A stretch of 35,146 nt of DNA from Chlamydiota bacterium (GCA_013289325.1 JABDAE010000015.1:1-35146), one strand, 5' to 3'; numbered from the stretch's first letter, positions 8,934 through 16,946 are shown. The notes: generated by a model from the sequence alone, not told the origin. Program-made: numbers and translations.

Positions 8934-10325
8934 TTAGTGCCTAATTTTATTATACCCATTGAGTGCTGCAATCCGATATCCTTCTGCAAAGGTTGGATAA
9001 TTAAAAACTTGGTCGATGAAGTAATTAACTTTAGCGCCAAAACTCATCGCCACTTGACCAATGTGAATCACTTCTGTAGCAGCTCTTCCTACAATATGCA
9101 CGCCTAAAATTTCCAAGGTGTCGGAGTGAAATAAAATTTTGAAAAGCCCCACATTGCTTCCTACAATATGACTTCTGGCGATCTCGTAATAATAGGCGCG
9201 TCCCACTTCATATCTATATCCAAGCTGTTTTAGCTGCTCTTCAGTATATCCACAACATGAAATTTCAGGAATTGTGTAGATTCCTATCGGAAACACCTCC
9301 GGAAAGCTATGGGTTTCAACGCCACACGCATGTAGCGCCGCAAGGCGCCCTTGCTCCATACTCGTTGAAGCAAGAGATGGGCCACCAATCACATCTCCAA
9401 TGGCATAAACTGTGGGAATTGCAGTTTGAAACAACGCGTTGACAGGGATATATCCCTTTGCATTGACAAAAACCCCTAAGTTTTCAAGGCCTAGTCCATC
9501 AATGCTTGCCTCACGTCCTAAAGCATACAAAAGAACATCAGCCTCAATGTGACTACCATCTTTAAATAGCACGTAGGCATGGTCATTTCTTCGCTCAACA
9601 AGGGCAGGTTCCTTGTTACCTAAAAACTTTAATCCAAGATCAGTAAGCGCCGTTTGAAGATGGATTCCTATTTCTGCATCTAGCATGGGTAAGATATGAT
9701 CCCTTTTATCGACGATCGTCACTTCGGTTCCAAGAGGGGCAAAAAAACTCGCATATTCAGCCCCGATAATCCCCCCTCCAAGGACAATTGCTGTCTTTGG
9801 TATTTTTAAAGCTTTTAACATCCTTGTGGAGTCTAAAATTACCTCTGTATCGAAAGGAACGTCTAGAGGGTTTCTTGGTTTTGAGCCGGTCGCAATCATA
9901 AAATATGAACTTTGAATTTTATAAAGAACAACATTGCTATCATCGGTAATTTCAAGATGATTTTGATCCACGAATCTAGCCGATCCTTGCAACAGTTCTA
10001 TATTATTTTTTTTAAATTGCCTCCATATGATCGTTCGCTCTTCATCAAGGACACGGTGCAAACGCCCCCCTAACTGATCTACACTAATTTCTCCAACATC
10101 TGGCATGATGTCGTAAAAATTGCGCTCGTTAAACCTTGTCAGATCTACAATGGCTTCTCTGATTGTCTTAGAAGGTATTGTGCCATAGTAAAGACAATTG
10201 CCGCCAGGCGCTTGTAATTTCTCTACGACGATCACTTTTTTATTAAGTTTTGCCGCCTGAATAGCGGCCTTTTGACCGGCTGGCCCAGACCCTATCACGA
10301 CAATATCTGCTGTCATCTCAATCAT
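8934..10325 (-). CDS. sthA: soluble pyridine nucleotide transhydrogenase SthA
   Basis: FAD flavoprotein that moves reducing equivalents between NADPH and NADH. The FAD-binding motif GSGPAG is at residues 12-17, and a second Rossmann motif (VLGGGIIGAEYA) follows near 178. The active-site motif reads GGNCLYYGTIPSKT (41-54): the first cysteine (C44) is present but the second redox cysteine of lipoamide dehydrogenase is threonine (T49). This GTIPSK form, with FNYPTFAEGYRIAALNG at the end, is characteristic of SthA rather than Lpd. A GAGG ribosome site precedes the first ATG. It is first in an operon with clpB and divergent from the rsh gene. Confidence 0.92.
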   Translation of the reverse strand: MIEMTADIVVIGSGPAGQKAAIQAAKLNKKVIVVEKLQAPGGNCLYYGTIPSKTIREAIVDLTRFNERNFYDIMPDVGEISVDQLGGRLHRVLDEERTIIWRQFKKNNIELLQGSARFVDQNHLEITDDSNVVLYKIQSSYFMIATGSKPRNPLDVPFDTEVILDSTRMLKALKIPKTAIVLGGGIIGAEYASFFAPLGTEVTIVDKRDHILPMLDAEIGIHLQTALTDLGLKFLGNKEPALVERRNDHAYVLFKDGSHIEADVLLYALGREASIDGLGLENLGVFVNAKGYIPVNALFQTAIPTVYAIGDVIGGPSLASTSMEQGRLAALHACGVETHSFPEVFPIGIYTIPEISCCGYTEEQLKQLGYRYEVGRAYYYEIARSHIVGSNVGLFKILFHSDTLEILGVHIVGRAATEVIHIGQVAMSFGAKVNYFIDQVFNYPTFAEGYRIAALNGYNKIRH

Positions 10326-10455
10326 TATCTATTACCTCATAAGATAACAATAACATAGTCTAAATTTTAAGGACAAATTTTGAAACACTTTCGGTATAAA
10401 AAAAACACTTCACTTTAATTTATCATTTCCCTAATTTCTCCAAAAAGGATTGTAC
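10326..10455. other. divergent intergenic region between sthA and rsh
   Basis: This 130-base AT-rich spacer must hold promoters for both directions. No strong -35/-10 pair stands out. It contains a copy of the TATACCGAA-N5-TTCAAAA motif (10374-10398, minus strand) seen twice more in the window, which may be a shared regulatory site or a short dispersed repeat. Confidence 0.5.
10374..10398 (-). repeat. TATACCGAA-N5-TTCAAAA-TTTG motif, copy 1
   Basis: On the minus strand this reads TATACCGAA, five bases, TTCAAAA, TTTG. It shares the same conserved blocks and spacing with 13440-13464 and 26831-26856. It lies about 60 bases before rsh and 50 before sthA. Confidence 0.6.
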
Positions 10456-12141
10456 ATGATCACGTGTGATGAATTAATTGAGAAAATTAAAGTTTATAAT
10501 CCAAAAACAGATGTGCAGCTTATCACAGCAGCTTATAATTACTCAAAAAAAGCCCATGAGACGCAAAAGCGCGCGTCAGGAGAAGACTATTTTTCTCACC
10601 CTTTAGCTGTCGCTTCTATCTTAGTCGACCTTCATCTTGACTGTAAATCCATTGCAACGGCTTTACTTCACGATACGATAGAAGATACGCTAACAACTTT
10701 TGATGAAATTAAAACACGATTTGGCGATGAAATCGCAACGCTTGTAGATGGCGTCACTAAAATTTCTCTATTGGAATTAAAATCTCAAAAAACTCATCAA
10801 GCAGAAAATTTTCGCAAACTCATTTTAGCTATGTCTACGGATATTCGCGTTCTCTTGATCAAATTGGCAGACCGCTTACACAATATGAGAACGCTTCAAT
10901 ATCTTCCATCTATTGAAAAGAGGCGAAATATTGCCAATGAAACCATCGACATCTATGCCCCATTGGCTGAGCGGATGGGAATCAACCGCTTTAAAGATGA
11001 ACTTGAAAATTTAGCTTTTGCAGAAATTAATAAAGAGGTATACACCTCCATCGCTCAGCGTATAAAGTTTCTTCACGATACAACAGAAAATCCAATTAAA
11101 GATATTTCCAAAGAACTACAAGAAGTAATTAGTTCTAAGGGAGTACAATGCCAAATCTGCGGTAGAGAAAAAAACCCTTACTCAATATGGGTTAAAATGA
11201 ATAGGCAACATATTTCTTTTGAGCAGCTCTCTGATATTATGGGATTTAGAGTCATTGTAAATACTAAAGAAGAGTGCTATGAAGTTTTAGGGATTATCCA
11301 CACAGTGTATTCTGCAGTTCCCGAAAGGTTTCGAGATTTCATTTCAACTCCAAAGAATAACGACTATCAAGGCATACACACAACAGTAATTGGTCCATAC
11401 AATTATCGCATCGAAATTCAAATACGCACAGAAGAAATGCATAAAATCGCTGAGTTTGGCATTGCCGCGCACTGGCGTTATAAACAAGGAATCTCTCAAG
11501 ACACAGGGCCTTATATCTGGCTTCGGGGAATATTGGAAATGTTAGATCATGGCAATTCTCTTGAAGACTTTTTAGAACATACAAAACTTGAAATGTTTCA
11601 AGATCATGTCTTTTGCTTTACCCCAAAGGGGCGCTTAATTTCTCTTCCGCATGGGGCAACACCCATTGATTTTGCATATGCCATCCACTCAGACATCGGC
11701 AATCATACCTCAAGAGTCAAAATCAATGGGCAAGAGATGCCCCTTTGGATTGTATTGCAAAATGGCGATGAAGTTGAAGTGATTACATCTGCAGATCAAT
11801 CCCCTTCTCTTATTTGGGAAAGGTTTGTAACGACAGGCAAAGCGCGCTCTTCATTGCGTAAGTATTTTAGTGCGAAAGAAGGTAAAATTGCCAATCGATA
11901 TTTCGACTTAAAAATCATAGCCTTAAAAAAACATGGATCAATAGCTACCCTTGTAGCTACCCTTGCAGCGCAAGGTTGCAACATCCTCAATGTCAAAGTC
12001 TATAATAAATCATCAGATCTTTTGGACATCGTTTTTGAAATTGACATCCATCATACAGCACATCTAAAAGAGGTTGTCTTTAAAATGCAATCGATTCCTT
12101 TCGTTCGCACCGTAGAGACACTCTTCAAAGGCGATTTATAA
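10456..12141 (+). CDS. rsh: bifunctional-type (p)ppGpp synthetase/hydrolase, RelA/SpoT family
   Basis: Makes and degrades the starvation alarmone (p)ppGpp. The hydrolase HD domain has HDTIED at residues 72-77 and a later LADRLHNMRT, so hydrolysis should be possible. The synthetase domain (about 230-345) includes GREKNPYSIW, FEQLSDIMGFRV and EIQIRT. A TGS domain (about 380-440) and a C-terminal ACT-like domain (about 491-561) follow. The helical and zinc-finger segments that usually separate TGS and ACT are absent, which explains 561 residues against the usual 700 or more. The start is the ATG at 10456, which has GGA 6 bases upstream; the TTG two codons earlier would abut the ribosome site. 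Sequence patterns recall alphaproteobacterial Rsh. Chlamydiaceae lack this enzyme. Confidence 0.92.
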   Translation: MITCDELIEKIKVYNPKTDVQLITAAYNYSKKAHETQKRASGEDYFSHPLAVASILVDLHLDCKSIATALLHDTIEDTLTTFDEIKTRFGDEIATLVDGVTKISLLELKSQKTHQAENFRKLILAMSTDIRVLLIKLADRLHNMRTLQYLPSIEKRRNIANETIDIYAPLAERMGINRFKDELENLAFAEINKEVYTSIAQRIKFLHDTTENPIKDISKELQEVISSKGVQCQICGREKNPYSIWVKMNRQHISFEQLSDIMGFRVIVNTKEECYEVLGIIHTVYSAVPERFRDFISTPKNNDYQGIHTTVIGPYNYRIEIQIRTEEMHKIAEFGIAAHWRYKQGISQDTGPYIWLRGILEMLDHGNSLEDFLEHTKLEMFQDHVFCFTPKGRLISLPHGATPIDFAYAIHSDIGNHTSRVKINGQEMPLWIVLQNGDEVEVITSADQSPSLIWERFVTTGKARSSLRKYFSAKEGKIANRYFDLKIIALKKHGSIATLVATLAAQGCNILNVKVYNKSSDLLDIVFEIDIHHTAHLKEVVFKMQSIPFVRTVETLFKGDL

Positions 12142-12401
12142 GAGATTCAAGATCCTAAGCGATAAATACAGAAATCGAAGAAAAAGGTTTGGTTTGAGAT
12201 TTAATCTTATTGCAGGGATCTACAATTTTGAACTCAACGCAGAGACGGAGAGACGCGGAGAAACGGGCTATAAGCCATTGACTACCCTACACCATCCATC
12301 TATAAGACGTTGTTGTCCAAAATTGATTACCAAACCTAGTTTAAGATTGGTTAATCTTAGGGTAGCCGCCAAGTTTGTCCGTGTTAGAATGTTGCTTTGA
12401 T
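12142..12401. other. gene-free spacer with short repeats after rsh
   Basis: No convincing gene. It contains a GAGACG-rich repeat tract (12234-12264) and a small perfect hairpin, TAAGATT-GGTT-AATCTTA (12342-12359), which has no T-tract and is weak as a terminator. A 68-codon open frame across it has no ribosome site and no recognisable protein features. Confidence 0.6.
12234..12264. repeat. CGCAGAGACG-type short repeat tract
   Basis: Imperfect tandem units (GCAGAGACGGAGAGACGCGG) resemble the CGCAGAGACGCAGAG tracts often seen in environmental bacterial genomes, in my recollection often near GxxExxY genes. A decayed GxxExxY gene lies at 15186-15372. Confidence 0.5.
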
Positions 12402-13016
12402 TTATTTAATATAGCCAGTTTTATTTAAAACCAAAAGCCCAGCTGCTGTAACTGTAGACGTGATTAAAGAATTTAAGACTAGGGATTTTGTAACATTATT
12501 TGCGATTACAGCTCCTAGAGTGGGTAGGCCTATTGAAACTCCCCCAATGAATAAATCATTCTTAATTTCATCTCGAATAGAGCGTTGAAGCCCAAGATCT
12601 CGGTGCTCTTTATATAAATTTACAAATGAACCTATGGTGCTAAGTATGCCTGGAGCTGCTGCAACTACTATTGAAGATTGTAATAGTTTGGTCAAAATCC
12701 CATGAGCCGCAGCTCCAAAAACACAAAGGGCCCCGATGCGAGCAGTTTTCTCAAATGTAGAGATTGTTGGTATTTTAAAAGAAGTTATGTCAATGGATTC
12801 TTTACATATTGGACATTCCGGCTTTAGTTTAATCACATTCAAAAAGCATTCCCTATGCATCGGATGAAGTAAACCATTGGCGCTGTCATGAACTGTTGCA
12901 ACCCCTAATCTGAAAACAACAGCATCTAATCGATTTAAGCATATAGCGCATGGGGCTGCTGGGTTATAATGTGTCTTTGGAGCATCAATGACTTTTGAAG
13001 GTGTCGTGTTTAACAT
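12402..13016 (-). CDS. small RING-like membrane protein
   Basis: The open frame reaches back to 13079, but a consensus promoter lies inside that extension. The ATG at 13016 (AGG 7 bases upstream) is therefore the probable start, giving 204 residues. A RING-like zinc site spans residues 23-71: C23, C26, H51, H54, C57, C68 and C71. The third-ligand position (expected two residues before H51) is leucine, so the site is non-canonical; H43 could substitute. Residues 94-134 contain one or two hydrophobic helices, and 156-200 contain two more, so the RING would sit next to a membrane anchor. This fits an E3 ligase placed on a host or inclusion membrane, by inference only. It is unrelated to the 505-residue RING protein outside the zinc site. 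Confidence 0.7.
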   Translation of the reverse strand: MLNTTPSKVIDAPKTHYNPAAPCAICLNRLDAVVFRLGVATVHDSANGLLHPMHRECFLNVIKLKPECPICKESIDITSFKIPTISTFEKTARIGALCVFGAAAHGILTKLLQSSIVVAAAPGILSTIGSFVNLYKEHRDLGLQRSIRDEIKNDLFIGGVSIGLPTLGAVIANNVTKSLVLNSLITSTVTAAGLLVLNKTGYIK

Positions 13017-13049
13017 AAATAGACCTATAGTTTTAAAGTAGAAACATGA

Positions 13050-13079
13050 ATTGTATATTTTATCATTATTTTTTGTCAA
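13050..13079 (-). promoter_or_regulatory. sigma70-type promoter for the small RING protein
   Basis: TTGACA (13074-13079), an 18-base spacer and TACAAT (13050-13055) on the minus strand. The predicted transcript begins about 25-30 bases before the ATG at 13016, which argues against the longer upstream start. Confidence 0.7.
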
Positions 13080-13110
13080 ACAAATAAAATTTAACTAATA
13101 AAATTTAACA

Positions 13111-13140
13111 CAAAGACACGAAGACTCAAAGACACGAAGA
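13111..13140. repeat. tandem CAAAGACACGAAGA repeat
   Basis: Two identical 14-base units (13111-13124 and 13127-13140) are separated by two bases. Just before them the 11-mer TAAAATTTAAC also occurs twice (about 13085-13110). This lies in the 526-base spacer between the RING gene and the transporter-like gene. Confidence 0.75.
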
Positions 13141-13216
13141 AATCTAAGAGTCCAACTCACCCACAACGGATGGCTTACAAAACTTTGCTAGTTATATAAA
13201 AATTGGATTTTGATGA

Positions 13217-13382
13217 TCCTAGATCCGGCAGTTCGAGATGGCAAATTAATGCAAGATCTTGAATTAGAATCACTTTGCAATGGGGTGGGACATTCCCAAA
13301 TGGTGAAGGACCACCCCATTGCAAATGATTCTGGTTCAAGAGATTGCGTTAAGTTGCCGTCTCCAACTGCCGGATTTAGGAT
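13217..13382. repeat. palindromic MITE-like element P1, copy B
   Basis: Inverted relative to copy A at 203-366. The terminal repeats are ATCCTAGATCCGGCAGTT and AACTGCCGGATTTAGGAT. The 145-base core (13227-13371) is nearly identical to the reverse complement of copy A, while the outermost bases differ. The near-identity of two copies 13 kb apart suggests recent movement or gene conversion. Confidence 0.85.
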
Positions 13383-13439
13383 GATAGTTTGACAACGTGG
13401 ATACATCTGTCTAGCTGGAATATAGCAAATCAAAGGATT

Positions 13440-13464
13440 TATACCGAAATTACTTCAAAATTTG
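13440..13464 (+). repeat. TATACCGAA-N5-TTCAAAA-TTTG motif, copy 2
   Basis: Same blocks and spacing as at 10374-10398 and 26831-26856, followed here by GTTTTTGG. It lies about 80 bases upstream of the transporter-like gene. Confidence 0.6.
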
Positions 13465-13542
13465 GTTTTTGGCTATAGCGTCAATATTCACAAATATGTT
13501 ACGTTCCTGCAAGAAGTTTTCTAATCGAAATTGAAGTGTTTT

Positions 13543-15183
13543 ATGTTTAATGAAGTTTTTTCTAGTATGATTGCAGGGCTTGGTTTGCTATTTATTGCCC
13601 TGAAAATTTTAGAATCTTGTCTACATGAATTGACCAGTGGTCATGTGCGCGAGATCATCAAAAAAAACACTTCCACCGGATGGCAAGCCGCTATATGGGG
13701 AGGCGTCTTAGGACTTGTGGCAGGGGATCCGGCAGTCGTTGGCTTTATTGCAGCCTCTCTTTTTACTTGCAAGTCAATTCCTCTCTCACGGGCTCTTACG
13801 ATGAGTATGTGGAGCAATGTAGGCGCTTGCTGCCTTTATTTTATCGTCTTTATCGATATTGATTTGCTCGTTCTTTATTTTATCGGTCTTACTGGTTTTG
13901 CTTATTATTTAGAAAAACCATTTAGAGGGCGCCATTTACTCGGAAGTATTTTTGCCATTTGTTTAATGTTATATGCCTTAACGATCATGAAATCCCAATC
14001 GGACAAGATTGTAGATATTCCTTTCATCGCAAACAATCTACATAGTTTTCAACAGTCGTATTTTAAACCCTTTATCATTTCGACTCTTCTCACGCTTGCA
14101 GTGCAAGGTGCTGACATCATCATTTTAGTCCTTATTGTCAATTTGTTTAATGGACATGTGTTAACGCTTGATCAGGCTTTATTTATGCTGTTTGGCATGA
14201 ATTTAGGACTTGCTCTGATTAATTTAATAATCACTCTTAGCCTGAAAGGAGTGATGAAGCAGATTCTCTTCATACAGGTAGCGGTAGATGTCGTCATTTC
14301 CGTTGGATTTTCATTATGCCTCGCATTAGAACTTTATACGGGCATCCCAATGTTAAAGGCCTTTGCTCTTTTCTTTTTCCATAATGTGTGGGCGCAGATG
14401 ATCTTTATTATTTTTGCATCCAATGTCTTCACATGTGTGACATTTTCAATTTTTATGGAGCCAATTAGCCGCCTGATGGCGTATTTATTTCCCTCAACAA
14501 ATGCAGTTGATTTAGCTGAACCCAAATACTTAGGCGACATCCATATTAAAGATGGAAACAGCGCCATTGACCTTATTAATCGTGAAATTTTCGATTTACT
14601 GCAACGACTACCTAAAAATCTTGAGTATAAACTCACGACCAACAATCGACAAGAGAGCGCTACAGAATTAGAATTAAGGCACCAGCAATATTTGGCAGTG
14701 ATTGAGGCAATCGATAAAGTAGTTAAAGAACTCTCCCAACAAACTTTTGATCCTCTTACAGCCAATAAAATGCTAATGACATCTGATCGTTTGCAGATCG
14801 CAATTGCATTAGAAGAGGGGATTTTTCATCTCACCCACATCAATTTGCCGGATTCAGCGCCGGAATCGACAAAACAGCTGGCTTTACGCATTTGTGAAGC
14901 GCAGCAAGCCCAATTGGAAACTGTTCTTGAGGCTATTAGCAGTAAAGAAGAGGAAGAGGTGGTGCAACTAATCAATGCAACAGCCAATACAAAAACAGTG
15001 ATCGGTACCATTCGGCAAGAGTATTTAAAGAATGAACACAATACTTTGATCGAGATAAAAGCCAAAGTCCTCGAAATGACAAGCCTTTTTGAAAGAAATG
15101 TTTGGCTGTTGAGGAGACTTGCCTACCAATTCATTCCTAAAGATGCCGTCAAAGATACCTCGCTTTTATCGATCAGCGGCTAG
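13543..15183 (+). CDS. Na/Pi-cotransporter-like membrane protein with PhoU-like C-terminus
   Basis: The first ~330 residues hold about nine hydrophobic segments in two similar halves, and the C-terminal ~200 residues are helical and soluble like a PhoU domain. This layout (GLGLLFIALKILE at the start, a glycine-rich first half, a related second half, then PhoU) is that of bacterial Na/phosphate cotransporters. However, the family's QSSS substrate motifs are absent: the corresponding places read LVAGDPAVVGFI and AVQGADIIILVLI. Phosphate transport is therefore uncertain. I chose the ATG at 13543 (GAAG 6 bases before) over a TTG four codons upstream; neither has a strong ribosome site. The stop lies at the edge of a decayed GxxExxY gene. 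Confidence 0.7.
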   Translation: MFNEVFSSMIAGLGLLFIALKILESCLHELTSGHVREIIKKNTSTGWQAAIWGGVLGLVAGDPAVVGFIAASLFTCKSIPLSRALTMSMWSNVGACCLYFIVFIDIDLLVLYFIGLTGFAYYLEKPFRGRHLLGSIFAICLMLYALTIMKSQSDKIVDIPFIANNLHSFQQSYFKPFIISTLLTLAVQGADIIILVLIVNLFNGHVLTLDQALFMLFGMNLGLALINLIITLSLKGVMKQILFIQVAVDVVISVGFSLCLALELYTGIPMLKAFALFFFHNVWAQMIFIIFASNVFTCVTFSIFMEPISRLMAYLFPSTNAVDLAEPKYLGDIHIKDGNSAIDLINREIFDLLQRLPKNLEYKLTTNNRQESATELELRHQQYLAVIEAIDKVVKELSQQTFDPLTANKMLMTSDRLQIAIALEEGIFHLTHINLPDSAPESTKQLALRICEAQQAQLETVLEAISSKEEEEVVQLINATANTKTVIGTIRQEYLKNEHNTLIEIKAKVLEMTSLFERNVWLLRRLAYQFIPKDAVKDTSLLSISG

Positions 15184-15185
15184 GG

Positions 15186-15372
15186 AATAATCGAGTACTA
15201 GGACCAGGCCTACTTGAATCAGCCTATGAAGCATGCTTCGTTTATGAGTTAAGACTAAGACGGCTGAAGGTTGAGGCCCAAAAGCCTTCAGCCTATTTTT
15301 TATAAAGATGTCATGCTTGATTGTGGGTATCGTCTTGACTTGGTAGTGGAAGATCAGGTAATTATCGTGTTT
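15186..15372 (+). pseudogene. decayed GxxExxY-family gene fragment
   Basis: The plus strand reads RVLGPGLLESAYEACFVYEL and RLRRLKVEAQKPSAYF in one frame. It then continues in the +1 frame as YKDVMLDCGYRLDLVVEDQV. Together these are the diagnostic core of the GxxExxY family (GPGLLES.YE, LDCGYRLDL). A run of five T at 15297-15301 seems to carry one extra base, causing the frameshift. Both ends of the gene are missing, and it lies antisense to and abutting the mutM remnant, so it is not functional. Confidence 0.8.
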
Positions 15373-15374
15373 TG

Positions 15375-15489
15375 ACTTATTGACAAGGCTTCTATCCCAA
15401 TAAATAGAAACCTTTTCTACCCTTAAGCCAATTAATCTAGCATTTCGCATTTCTTGGACGATTGTTTCTACTTCTGGAAGCTCTGGCAT
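15375..15489 (-). pseudogene. mutM: 5' remnant of formamidopyrimidine-DNA glycosylase (mutM/fpg)
   Basis: The first ~36 codons encode MPELPEVETIVQEM, then a RLIGLRVEKV...WDRSL segment. This is the N-terminus of Fpg, including the catalytic proline and glutamate. After that, similarity stops and the frame continues only as the antisense of the GxxExxY fragment to a stop at 15166. The lysine, H2TH and zinc-finger regions of this ~270-residue enzyme are missing. A good ribosome site (GAGGAG) remains. It lies 38 bases after the eight-gene operon. Confidence 0.8.
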
Positions 15490-15527
15490 GAAGACTCCTC
15501 TTTTGTTATTCTAAAAATTGACCCGCA

Positions 15528-16946
15528 TCATTCTATGCCAAGAGCGGCACGCTCGAGCGCCCAATCAGGTGTTGGGAGTTTAGGGCCTTGCGGCTTTTCG
15601 CGAAGACATGAGAAATTATAAGGACGGCTAAAGGTGTGATTGTCTTGAACTTCTGTAAGAGTCCTCCCTGGCGTTGCAAATTCGACCTGCATTCCATTGA
15701 CATAGGTAAGAGAGCGATCACCTACGGCACTTTTCCTTTCCTCTCTTTTTACAGGGATCAATTCCAGGCCTTGTGAGGATTCTTGTGGATAGACGACGCA
15801 AGTTTCAGGTGGACTTGCTTTTAAAAGCCTTATCCCATAGGCCTTATTGCGTGTCATCATGCTATAGCCACTTCTTTCTGCTTCTTCGTCATGTTGTGTA
15901 TCTATAATAACGGTAGGTCTCCATGATAAACCTTTTAAACAGTCTCTTGGAAGGGGGAGATTGCCTTCATCCCCCATTGGAATGGAAGAAGCGCCCCAAG
16001 AAGAGGCCCAAGCTTCATCCTTACTAAAACGGACTCCCGATATATCTGTGCGCGTGCGAAGAATGAGAGTATCAACGAACCTATGCGGTGGTATGGCTCT
16101 GCAGATGTCTTGAGGACTTGATACCACATCGTATTTCACATCCCCCCTATTTTCTAATCTTTGATAAGCGCGGACATTGGCAGGCGATGAGTAAGCTAAT
16201 GGCTTACCATGATCATCAAGGGCTGATAGCACTAAAACATTTCGACGATCACATATTTCTTCCACACGAGCTGGGGTTGCACACATGGCTCTCACGGTAG
16301 AACCTACAAGGCCATTGCTTGTAAACGCAAAAGTGCTGCCGCAAAATTTTTCTCTAGTATCTTTAATAGCACCTGCCACCATAAGATGAGGCCCAGAGGT
16401 TACTCGATCGTATAGATTTGGAGACCCATCTTCTTTAGTATAGTTGGGAGATAAAGTTTTAAATCCATCTAAGACTGATTGCCCAACATCAACTGCTTTT
16501 TGCAAAAAAACTTCAAAATCATTGGATGAGCCTATTGGCCTTTTATCTTTTGCAAATGTTTGCCTAGAAGGCAAATCGGCAATGCGTGTTTGGAACGTTT
16601 GATGCGTTGTTTGAACAACTTCTTGATTACATTTGAAGGTCTTATTGCCGGAAAAAAATGATTGCCTAAGGGTAGCTTGGTCTTCTAGAATAGAATTAAT
16701 TTTGCGATCGAGTTGCCTTGTGTCCCATCCTGCTGTTTTTGCCGTTTCAATCACTCCCTTAAGTTCTGCAATATCTTTTGCTTTTTCACGTTGATATTCT
16801 CCACGTCTACTACAAATGACAAGTCCTTCTTCATCATCTGCTCTTTTTATAGCTTCTGCTACTTTTTTTTCAGCTTGTCGCGTATCTAATTTTAAAGAAT
16901 TCTCTGAAGATGGGGAGGAAATGGCTGCTGCTGTATTTATTGTCAT
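15528..16946 (-). CDS. unknown protein with RGEY/FFxGN/RPIG N-terminal module (operon gene 8)
   Basis: Function unknown. The ATG at 16946 overlaps the upstream stop as ATGA and has AGGA 8 bases before it, so I prefer it to the frame start at 17030; the product is 472 residues. Residues 25-155 align colinearly with residues 27-155 of the kinase-like protein of the same operon, sharing RGEY (48-51), FFSGN (97-101), LPS (125-127) and RPIG (136-139). This helical module is not a family I recognise. The C-terminal ~310 residues look globular (for example SGVRFSKDEAWASSWGASS and RPTVIIDTQHDEEAERSGYS) and are also unrecognised. The serine/threonine-rich N-terminus (MTINTAAAISSPSSENS) resembles type III secretion signals, a weak inference. 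Confidence 0.78.
   Translation of the reverse strand: MTINTAAAISSPSSENSLKLDTRQAEKKVAEAIKRADDEEGLVICSRRGEYQREKAKDIAELKGVIETAKTAGWDTRQLDRKINSILEDQATLRQSFFSGNKTFKCNQEVVQTTHQTFQTRIADLPSRQTFAKDKRPIGSSNDFEVFLQKAVDVGQSVLDGFKTLSPNYTKEDGSPNLYDRVTSGPHLMVAGAIKDTREKFCGSTFAFTSNGLVGSTVRAMCATPARVEEICDRRNVLVLSALDDHGKPLAYSSPANVRAYQRLENRGDVKYDVVSSPQDICRAIPPHRFVDTLILRTRTDISGVRFSKDEAWASSWGASSIPMGDEGNLPLPRDCLKGLSWRPTVIIDTQHDEEAERSGYSMMTRNKAYGIRLLKASPPETCVVYPQESSQGLELIPVKREERKSAVGDRSLTYVNGMQVEFATPGRTLTEVQDNHTFSRPYNFSCLREKPQGPKLPTPDWALERAALGIE

Noticed and set aside
12194-12400. 68-codon plus-strand open frame after rsh
   Set aside because: No ribosome site, odd arginine-rich composition and overlap with repeat tracts and a small hairpin; looks like chance.
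13017-13079. N-terminal extension of the small RING protein
   Set aside because: Its TTG first codon is the -35 box of a TTGACA-18-TACAAT promoter, and there is no ribosome site; the ATG at 13016 is better.
14334-14765. Long antisense open frames such as 14334-14765 and 8096-8602
   Set aside because: They lie opposite well-supported genes, lack ribosome sites and have no domain features.
15166-15374. Reading the whole 107-codon frame as MutM
   Set aside because: Only the first ~36 codons resemble Fpg; the rest is antisense to a recognisable GxxExxY fragment.
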